Source: Pollutimonas sp963706785 (lineage in GTDB: Bacteria; Pseudomonadota; Gammaproteobacteria; Burkholderiales; Burkholderiaceae_B). Taken from it: a stretch of 64,000 nucleotides of DNA. A model generated the notes under the pieces. The model had not been told where the DNA came from. It did not search any database and saw nothing but the letters and a program-made list of their open reading frames with translations. This document shows positions 58,341-64,000 of the stretch, one piece after another (the first letter of the stretch is position 1; the number at the start of each line of letters is the position of its first letter). The stretch is from the NCBI GenBank assembly GCA_963706785.1, contig CAVPNJ010000002.1, positions 186,001 to 250,000 of the forward strand, in the 5' to 3' direction. The translations under genes and the position numbers were made by a program.

Positions 58341-58574
58341 TTACCACTGTGAACGCGAAAATTTCGCGTCTTGTGCGCGTGCTTCATCAAGTGCGCGCGT
58401 CAGGTCAACCATGTAGCTGGAAAAAGCTTTTACGCCGCTTACTAAGCCAGCAAAAATATTTTTTCCTAGAGTGGTGATCGAGAATGTATCGCCCTTGCTC
58501 AACTCGTTACGCATCAGGTCGCGTTCGAGGGAATCGCTGAGGCCGCTGTACTGGTTGTAAGAAAGATTCGACAT
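58341..58574 (-). CDS. Small protein of unknown function (77 aa)
   Basis: A 77-residue protein without a recognised family. It has a Ser/Asn/Leu-rich start with charged helices (LSDSLERDLMRNELSKGDTF), a central amphipathic or hydrophobic stretch (LGKNIFAGLVSGVKAFSSYMVDLT), and a basic/acidic end (RALDEARAQDAKFSRSQW). No signal peptide. It is a real gene on context: own ribosome site (AGGTGAG), a terminator behind it and a promoter with operator-like repeats in front. Confidence 0.72.
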   Translation of the reverse strand: MSNLSYNQYSGLSDSLERDLMRNELSKGDTFSITTLGKNIFAGLVSGVKAFSSYMVDLTRALDEARAQDAKFSRSQW

Positions 58575-58609
58575 AATTACTCACCTATAAAAAGAGCTGT
58601 GTGCTGACA

Positions 58610-58655
58610 TGAGTAATTATAGGGTTTACCCTAGGATATAGCTAGGGTAAACCCT
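58610..58655 (-). promoter_or_regulatory. Promoter and operator-like inverted repeat of the 77-aa gene
   Basis: On the minus strand a perfect TATAAT (58616-58621) sits about 42 bp ahead of the ATG. Directly upstream, at 58621-58634 and 58642-58655, is a perfect 14-bp inverted repeat AGGGTTTACCCTAG / CTAGGGTAAACCCT with 7-bp spacer; each arm is itself AGGGT-NN-ACCCT. It covers the -35 area, where no good -35 is seen. A second 11-bp repeat, ATAATTACTCA (58573-58583) / TGAGTAATTAT (58610-58620), spans the -10 and the start codon. Confidence 0.65.
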
Positions 58656-58716
58656 AGTATTTCTTTATTCGCCCCCAGGCATGCTGAAAGTGGCGTTTAA
58701 TAACCACACAATCACG

Positions 58717-59457
58717 TTAAAGTGGCTTCCTTTCAAAGAAACGCTGGAAAGCGGCTTGTGCTTCATCTGATTTCAGTCTCTCGGTAAACACCAGGCGCTC
58801 GCGGTCAAAAGTGGCCATTAGTTCGGCATGCACCGGTTCGCGCAGCATCTTTTTGGATATCCGTAGCGCCTCGACGGGTTGTTTTCCGAGGACATCGGCC
58901 GTGGCCTGCGCCTGCTCGAGGGCCTGCCCGGCGGGAGTGACAGCCGTGATGAAGCCACTTTCGCGAGCGTCGGCCGCGCCGAAAGGCTTTCCCAACAAAA
59001 GCCATTCAGCAGCCCGCCGCGGACCAACCGCTTTGGCAAGCATCGTGCTTGAGCCACCTTCAGGGCACAGTCCCAACGAAACGAAGGGCATACTGAACCG
59101 CGCGGTGGCACCGGCATATACGAAATCACAGTGCTGAAGTAGCGTGACGCCTATGCCTACTGCGTGGCCTTCAACGGCAGCGATGACCGGCACATCGATG
59201 CTAGCCAACGTACGCAGGAAAGATAAAGCCGGGCTGTCAGCCGCGCTGCGGTGACCCTGGAATTCGCTTAAATCATTACCGGCAGTAAAACAGTCGTTAG
59301 TACCCGTCAGGATGATGGCATGACAATGAGGGTCAGCCTGAGCGCTTTGCAAACCTTTTTCCAGCGACTGGTACATCAGTGTGGTGAGGGCGTTGCGGCG
59401 TTCGGGCCGGTTAATGGTGAGCGTCGTGCAGTGCGCCTCGACTTTCTTTTCTATCAT
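58717..59457 (-). CDS. Enoyl-CoA hydratase/isomerase family protein
   Basis: A crotonase-fold protein of 246 residues: the CoA-binding TLTINRPERRNALTTLMYQSLEKGL, GTNDCFTAGNDLSEF and the oxyanion EGHAVGIGVTLLQHCDFVYAGATARFSMPFVSLGLCPEGGSSTMLAKAVG. The A-G-N-D loop and missing catalytic Glu pair suggest an isomerase-type (ECI/PaaG-like) or divergent member. It is divergent from the CoA-transferase and 3-hydroxyacyl-CoA dehydrogenase that follow, so all three may serve one acyl-CoA route. Confidence 0.85.
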   Translation of the reverse strand: MIEKKVEAHCTTLTINRPERRNALTTLMYQSLEKGLQSAQADPHCHAIILTGTNDCFTAGNDLSEFQGHRSAADSPALSFLRTLASIDVPVIAAVEGHAVGIGVTLLQHCDFVYAGATARFSMPFVSLGLCPEGGSSTMLAKAVGPRRAAEWLLLGKPFGAADARESGFITAVTPAGQALEQAQATADVLGKQPVEALRISKKMLREPVHAELMATFDRERLVFTERLKSDEAQAAFQRFFERKPL

Positions 59458-59666
59458 TGGCAGGCTCCGGTGAACGCATCGGTGATTGATAGGAGGACTC
59501 GTCGATATTTTTAAGCTTATCGGCTATTGGTTCAAGCGGCAAGCCATCGCCTATCTGTATACGCGGACACTAAACCGTCCATCAGATGACAAGCATTCGG
59601 CGTGCGGCGACGCTTCTGCGCTAGATGGGGCAAAATAGCGGTTTTACTTGCCGAACAGGCTGTCCA

Positions 59667-60887
59667 ATGTCTTTACGTCCAGCTCCATTGACAGGAATAC
59701 GTGTATTAGATCTCACCCGAGTATTAGCGGGTCCGTGGTGCACTCAGAATCTGGCCGATCTTGGGGCGGAAGTCATCAAGATCGAAAAGCCGGGCGCAGG
59801 CGACGATACGCGCGGCTGGGGTCCTCCTTATTTGAAAGATTCTCATGGCAAGGATACGACCGAAGCGGCTTATTACGCCTCAGCCAATCGCAACAAGCAG
59901 TCGGTAGCGATCGATATCGCCACGGAACGCGGGGCTGGTTTGGTGCGCGAGCTGGCGAAGCAGTGCGACATTCTGGTTGAAAACTTTAAAGTCGGCGGCT
60001 TGCTCAAGTATGGCTTGGATTACGAAAGCATCAAAGCCATCAACCCCGCACTTATCTATTGTTCGATTACCGGGTTCGGCCAGACTGGGCCTTATGCCAG
60101 TCGTCCGGGCTATGATTTCATGATCCAAGGCATGGGCGGGTTAATGAGCATTACGGGCGAGCGTGATGATCTGCCCGGCGGCGGTCCCCAAAAGGCCGGA
60201 GTAGCCGTTGCCGACCTGATGACGGGCATGTATTCAACGGTGGGAATACTGGCAGCGCTGCACGAGCGTACCCGAAGTGGGCTGGGTCAGCATATAGACA
60301 TGGCCTTGCTGGATTGCCAGGTGGCAATGCTGGCCAACCAAAATCTGAATTACCTGACTACTGATGTCGCCCCCGGGCGAGCCGGAAATGCGCATCAGAA
60401 TCTCGTGCCTTACCAAGTGTTCGCCGCAGCTGATGGTCATTTGATTGTGGCCGTAGGTAACGACACCCAGTTCAAGGCATACTGCAAGGTAATTGGGCGA
60501 CCGGCGCTACCCGACGATGTGCGATTCAAAACGAACTCGAATCGGGTGATTAACCGCGAAGCCCTGATCCCCTTGCTTGCAGCAGCCATGAAAGCACAAG
60601 AACGAGACTATTGGCTTGGGGCGCTGGAGCGGGCCGGGGTTCCCGCAGGCCCCATCAATACCATCGATCAGGTCTACGACAATCCGCAAGTCAAAGCCCG
60701 AGGTATGCTGCAAAGCCTGCCGCACACCTCCGCCGGTCGGGCTCCGGTAGGGGCGAGCCCTTTGCGCTTTTCCAATAGTCCAGTGAACTATCATCATGCC
60801 GCGCCCTTACTGGGCGAACATACCGAACAGGTCCTGCGCGATCGTCTGGGCCTGTCAGCTAAAGAAATTCAGGAGCTAACACAATGA
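59667..60887 (+). CDS. CaiB/BaiF family CoA-transferase
   Basis: A class III CoA-transferase of 406 residues from the ATG at 59667. PLTGIRVLDLTRVLAGPWCTQNLADLGAEVIKIEKPGAGDDTRGWGPPYLKD, SVAIDIATERGAGLVRELAKQCDILVENFKVGGLLKYGLDY and the catalytic-region IDMALLDCQVAMLANQ are typical. It overlaps the next gene by 4 bp. Its paralogue in this window (13412) is only distantly similar in text. Confidence 0.92.
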   Translation: MSLRPAPLTGIRVLDLTRVLAGPWCTQNLADLGAEVIKIEKPGAGDDTRGWGPPYLKDSHGKDTTEAAYYASANRNKQSVAIDIATERGAGLVRELAKQCDILVENFKVGGLLKYGLDYESIKAINPALIYCSITGFGQTGPYASRPGYDFMIQGMGGLMSITGERDDLPGGGPQKAGVAVADLMTGMYSTVGILAALHERTRSGLGQHIDMALLDCQVAMLANQNLNYLTTDVAPGRAGNAHQNLVPYQVFAAADGHLIVAVGNDTQFKAYCKVIGRPALPDDVRFKTNSNRVINREALIPLLAAAMKAQERDYWLGALERAGVPAGPINTIDQVYDNPQVKARGMLQSLPHTSAGRAPVGASPLRFSNSPVNYHHAAPLLGEHTEQVLRDRLGLSAKEIQELTQ

Positions 60888-62419
60888 AAGACATCAAGAC
60901 AATAGGAATAGTTGGCGCTGGCGCCATGGGGCGCGGTATCGCCCAGATAGCAGCGCAGGCGGGATTTGACGTCTTGCTGTTTGATCTCAATGCCGATGCA
61001 GTTAGTGCAGCACGGACAAGCTTGAGTGAGATGTGGAATAAGTTAGCCGCCAAAGGCAAAATCCCCCATGCCTTAGCAGAGCAGTCACTGGAACGCGTGC
61101 AGTCGTGCACCGAATTGCAGGCTTTGGCTAAAGCCGATTTGGTGATCGAGGCCATTGTCGAACGCCTGGACGTGAAGTGCGGGCTTTTCCAGCAGCTCGA
61201 GGGCGTTGTGTCGGCCGACTGCATCCTGGCGTCCAACACATCGTCCTTGCCTATTACGGCTATTGCGCAAGCCTGCAAATTCCCCGCCCGCGTCGTCGGT
61301 TTCCATTTCTTCAACCCTGTCCCGTTAATGAAGGTGGTCGAAATAATAGATGGCCTGCGCAGTGACCCTCTGACCGGTGATGCGTTGATGGCTCTTGCTC
61401 GGGCCATGGGCCACACTCCCGTGCGCGCTAAAGACATGCCGGGCTTTATCGTGAACCATGCAGGCCGGGGCATGAATATCGAGGGTTTGAAGACGGCTCA
61501 GGAGTCCGTCGCGCCGTTCTATCAGATCGACGCTATCATGCGCGAACAAGCCGGCTTCCGAATGGGACCGTTTGAACTTCTGGATCTTACTGGCCTGGAC
61601 GTCTCGCATGCAGTAATGGAGTCAATTTATCAACAGTTTTATGATGAACCACGCTTCCGACCCTCGCCAATTACTGCAGTGCGCAGTGCAGGAAAACTGC
61701 TGGGGCGCAAGACGGGTCAGGGCTTCTACGCCTATCCGGATGGTCAGAAACAGGTACCGGCGGAACCTGAAGTGCCCAAACTTGTTCAGGGTTTGAAAGT
61801 CTGGCTTGCACCCTACCATTCGGTAGGGCACAAGAGGGCGGCTGCACTGTTGAAAGACCTGGGTGTAGGGATTATTGCGACCGAGGAGCCGCCTGCGGAC
61901 GCGCTGATCGTTGTCACACCTTACGGCGAGGACACAGCCACCGTCGTAAGCGAGCACCTATTGGATGGTGAGCGTACCGTGGCACTGGACACGTTCTTCG
62001 GACTGGAACAGGGTAAACGGCGTGTATTGATGTCTTCGGTTGCCACCTTGCCGAAATGGCGTGATGCCGCTCATGCTCTGTTCGCCAGCGACAACACGCC
62101 TGTTTCCGTCATCGACGATTCAGCCGGTTTCGTCGGGCAGCGTGTCGTCGCCACCATTGTCAATGTGGCAAGCGATATCGCTCAGCAAGCAATCGCTTCG
62201 CCAGCTGATATCGATATCGCCGTATCCCTGGGGCTTGGCTACCCGAAGGGCGGGCCTTTATCAATGGGCGATGCGCTGGGCGCAGCCCACGTGCTCGAAA
62301 TTCTCCGCTGTTTGTACCGGGTCACTGGCGACATGCGTTATCGGCCTAGTCCGTGGCTTCAGCGGCGGGTTCAGCTGGGGTTATCGCTTCGCGCCGAAGC
62401 GGCTTGTCTGGCTCGGTAG
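60884..62419 (+). CDS. 3-hydroxyacyl-CoA dehydrogenase (PaaH-like)
   Basis: A 511-residue NAD-dependent dehydrogenase. GAGAMGRG (11-18) binds NAD; VIEAIVERLDVKCGLFQQLE, CILASNTSSLPITAIAQA and VGFHFFNPVPLMKVVEII follow. The C-terminal 3HCDH domain is duplicated (FIVNHAGRGMNIEG and VGQRVVATIVNVASDIAQQAIASPADIDIAVSLGLGYPKGGPLSMGD), as in phenylacetate or beta-oxidation PaaH-type enzymes. Cotranscribed with the upstream CoA-transferase. Confidence 0.9.
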   Translation: MKDIKTIGIVGAGAMGRGIAQIAAQAGFDVLLFDLNADAVSAARTSLSEMWNKLAAKGKIPHALAEQSLERVQSCTELQALAKADLVIEAIVERLDVKCGLFQQLEGVVSADCILASNTSSLPITAIAQACKFPARVVGFHFFNPVPLMKVVEIIDGLRSDPLTGDALMALARAMGHTPVRAKDMPGFIVNHAGRGMNIEGLKTAQESVAPFYQIDAIMREQAGFRMGPFELLDLTGLDVSHAVMESIYQQFYDEPRFRPSPITAVRSAGKLLGRKTGQGFYAYPDGQKQVPAEPEVPKLVQGLKVWLAPYHSVGHKRAAALLKDLGVGIIATEEPPADALIVVTPYGEDTATVVSEHLLDGERTVALDTFFGLEQGKRRVLMSSVATLPKWRDAAHALFASDNTPVSVIDDSAGFVGQRVVATIVNVASDIAQQAIASPADIDIAVSLGLGYPKGGPLSMGDALGAAHVLEILRCLYRVTGDMRYRPSPWLQRRVQLGLSLRAEAACLAR

Positions 62420-62471
62420 GTCGCGGAGCGCTATGGCCGGTTGCGCTGGCCATAGCGTTCAAGTCGAGACG

Positions 62472-62502
62472 AAAAAAACCGCCGAATTTCGGCGGTTTTG
62501 CT
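62472..62502 (+). terminator. Bidirectional terminator between dehydrogenase and cytochrome c gene
   Basis: AAACCGCCGAA / TTCGGCGGTTT around a short T, with TTTTG on the plus strand and an A-run (TTTTTTTC on the other strand). It serves both convergent genes. Confidence 0.85.
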
Positions 62503-62518
62503 TTAGCTGGCGTAGTTC

Positions 62519-63454
62519 TTACTGAACGGACTGCACCATATATTGAACTGCCGCTTTCATTTCAGCGTCGCTGGCTTGCGAGCCGCCACGTGGGGGCATG
62601 GCGCCTACGCCGTGGATTGCATTTTGAACCATGGTATCCATACCTGTAGCGACGTACTTGGCCCATGCAGCTTTATCGCCAAACTTGGGAGCGTTAGCAA
62701 CGCCGCTGGCATGGCAGGCAAAGCAAACGGCTTTATAAAGCTTTTCGCCGGCCGGATCGATAGACGCAGTGTCTGCGGGAGGAGCGGCCGCTGGTGCCGC
62801 GGCAGCAGGTGCTGCTGCCTTCGGCGCTTCAGCTTTTGGAGCAGGTGCAGCAGCAGGGGCTGCTGCAGGAGCAGGAGCTGCTGCTGCAGCGGTTTCAGCC
62901 GGCTTGGCAACTGCTTCGGCCTTATCACCAGCGGGTTCTGCAGGTTCTTCAAACGATGCGCCCGATTTGTTCGTCATATAGACGACGGCACGTGCAACTT
63001 CGAAGTCGCTTAAAGCGGGGTTGCCACCTTTGGGAGGCATGGCGTTAAGGCCGTGAATTGCATTTTTGACCAGAGTCTCGTAGCCCTTCTTGATAAACGG
63101 GGCCCATGCTGCTGAGTCGCCAATTTTGTGAGCCCCTGCTACGCCGGCGGTATGGCAGGCGGTACAGGTTGTATCGAATACTTGCTGCCCTGTTTTGAAC
63201 ACTTTGGGGGCATTGGCATCGAGAAGGGCAAAGCCGGCCACGGGCTTGATGCGCATGGCGATTGATTCCGGCGACTGAGCGTCAGAGCCCGAGCCCATGA
63301 AGGATGTTGTCATGACCAGCCTGATAAGCAGGAGAATAACCAGAATCGGCACGATGAAAGCCAGGATTACGGTTACGATCAGCTGCTTGGGCGTTTTGAT
63401 AAGGCCTTCGTGATCCTCGATGGTCGCTTCAACGTGTTCTTCTGTGTTGTTCAT
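62519..63454 (-). CDS. Diheme cytochrome c, membrane anchored
   Basis: An electron-transfer protein of 311 residues from ATG 63454; the in-frame extension upstream is not likely. It has an N-terminal membrane helix (about 24-46) and two class I cytochrome c domains with haem sites CTACH (97-101) and CFACH (244-248) and axial-Met loops (AMPPKGG at 138-144, AMPPRGG at 285-291). An Ala/Pro/Lys-rich linker (about 170-228) separates them. The repeat of the domain suggests an internal duplication. It probably feeds a terminal oxidase (c5-type); partner unknown. Confidence 0.92.
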   Translation of the reverse strand: MNNTEEHVEATIEDHEGLIKTPKQLIVTVILAFIVPILVILLLIRLVMTTSFMGSGSDAQSPESIAMRIKPVAGFALLDANAPKVFKTGQQVFDTTCTACHTAGVAGAHKIGDSAAWAPFIKKGYETLVKNAIHGLNAMPPKGGNPALSDFEVARAVVYMTNKSGASFEEPAEPAGDKAEAVAKPAETAAAAAPAPAAAPAAAPAPKAEAPKAAAPAAAAPAAAPPADTASIDPAGEKLYKAVCFACHASGVANAPKFGDKAAWAKYVATGMDTMVQNAIHGVGAMPPRGGSQASDAEMKAAVQYMVQSVQ

Positions 63455-63705
63455 AATCGAATCCTGCGTGTTCCTGGTCAGAAGGCGCGAAGGCCTGAAT
63501 TCTGTATGGATGTGCTCTGTAAATAACCTAAGTGCGCATGTATGCGTAAGGGCCCGAGCACTCGAAGGAAGGATTATAACGAGACTGCCGTTTAAGTGCA
63601 TGAAAGTTGACGATTCTCAAGTTCGGCTCACTTTTCGGCTACAAAAAACCAAATGAACTTGCTGCAAAAAAAGACTTGCGCTAAACACGCTACAATGTCG
63701 ACCCG

Positions 63706-63780
63706 GCGCCCGTATTTCAATGGATAGAATAAGAGCCTCCGAAGCTTTAGATACAGGTTCGATTCCTGTCGGGCGCGCCA
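63706..63780 (+). tRNA. tRNA-Arg (CCG)
   Basis: A 75-nt cloverleaf with CCA encoded. Acceptor GCGCCCG/CGGGCGC, D-arm TTTCAATGGATAGAATA, anticodon loop CTCCGAA (anticodon CCG), T-arm ACAGGTTCGATTCCTGT. A TACAAT at 63691-63696 lies at the right distance for a -10. Confidence 0.95.
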
Positions 63781-64000
63781 CAGATTAAAGTTTTGATCGT
63801 CGCGTGGTCTGTGGATTTCCGCAAGTAATAAGCAATTGCTCACTTCATCCCGGAAGTGTGGGGCCATCAGTAATGCCCGCAAGCCAAGAATAAACTTCAT
63901 AAACGTTTGCGCAAAGCCTAGGTCCTTTAGATTTCAGGTTCGTAGGTTCTATGCAGCCGAACCGATTTGGCTACCTATCAGATGTCCGGAAGGGGTGCGT
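63781..64000. other. Right edge, no supported gene
   Basis: 220 bp after tRNA-Arg. The minus-strand ORF that covers the tRNA is a chance reading of tRNA text. The stretch at 63925-63942 (CTTTAGATTTCAGGTTCG) echoes the 3' half of the tRNA (CTTTAGATACAGGTTCG); see findings. Confidence 0.4.

Noticed and set aside
58573..58620. RNA hairpin masking the start codon of the 77-aa gene
   Set aside because: The upstream arm overlaps the -10 element, so it would not be in the transcript; a DNA-level repeat is the safer reading.
63628..63900. 90-aa minus ORF over tRNA-Arg
   Set aside because: Its middle is the reverse reading of the tRNA; a common annotation artefact.

Overview
The window reads as chromosomal DNA of a betaproteobacterium of the Alcaligenaceae (Bordetella, Pusillimonas or Advenella type). 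The evidence is the gene order: gph next to trpEGDC, rpe next to apaG-mltA-ubiH-dsbC, and hemA-prfA-prmC-grxD-ubiX. It also carries a complete atpIBEFHAGDC operon, a Bug-type solute-binding protein and several CaiB/BaiF CoA-transferases. I cannot name a species from sequence alone. Nearly everything is housekeeping or catabolic. I see no insertion sequence, integrase, prophage, CRISPR array or rRNA.

Layout. 1-783: edge of a polyphosphate:AMP phosphotransferase gene. 813-5663 (minus): gph, a newly spotted trp leader peptide with attenuator, then trpE, trpG, trpD, trpC. 5900-12341: an EAL-CBS-GGDEF protein, rpe, then apaG, mltA, a UbiH-like monooxygenase and dsbC. 12382-16591: LysR regulator, CoA-transferase, HMG-CoA-lyase-type enzyme and Bug protein, which look like one acyl-CoA catabolic module. 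16675-28219: an accessory-looking run (glycine-zipper protein, flavoprotein, FUSC membrane protein, VOC protein, GH15 hydrolase, carotenoid oxygenase with a DUF2141 partner, TapT, class V aminotransferase, NUDIX, Met/His-rich secreted protein). 28326-32614 (minus): a four-gene ABC importer. 32997-34555: a repeat protein of predicted beta-helix fold and tRNA-Phe. 34722-43916: hemA, prfA, prmC, grxD, ubiX, ttcA, folB, a flavoprotein, an M61 peptidase and an enoyl-CoA hydratase. 44013-51550: promoter, ATP synthase operon and terminator. 51779-58242: a Fis-type regulator, hemE, priA and rep. 58281-58655: a 77-aa protein of unknown function with an elaborate promoter. 58717-62419: enoyl-CoA hydratase diverging from a CoA-transferase/3-hydroxyacyl-CoA dehydrogenase pair. 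62519-63780: a diheme cytochrome c and tRNA-Arg(CCG).

Two things stand out. First, there is a full three-state trp attenuator between gph and trpE: a 23-codon leader with three clustered Trp codons and mutually exclusive 1:2, 2:3 and 3:4 stems. Second, an unusual number of single-base indels break highly conserved, normally essential genes: pap, trpC, the HMG-CoA lyase, hemA (four), grxD, an enoyl-CoA hydratase, atpB, atpF and atpH. Almost all are +1 insertions, and a one-base correction restores the family sequence each time. I read these as consensus errors in the assembly rather than real pseudogenes, and give full gene spans.
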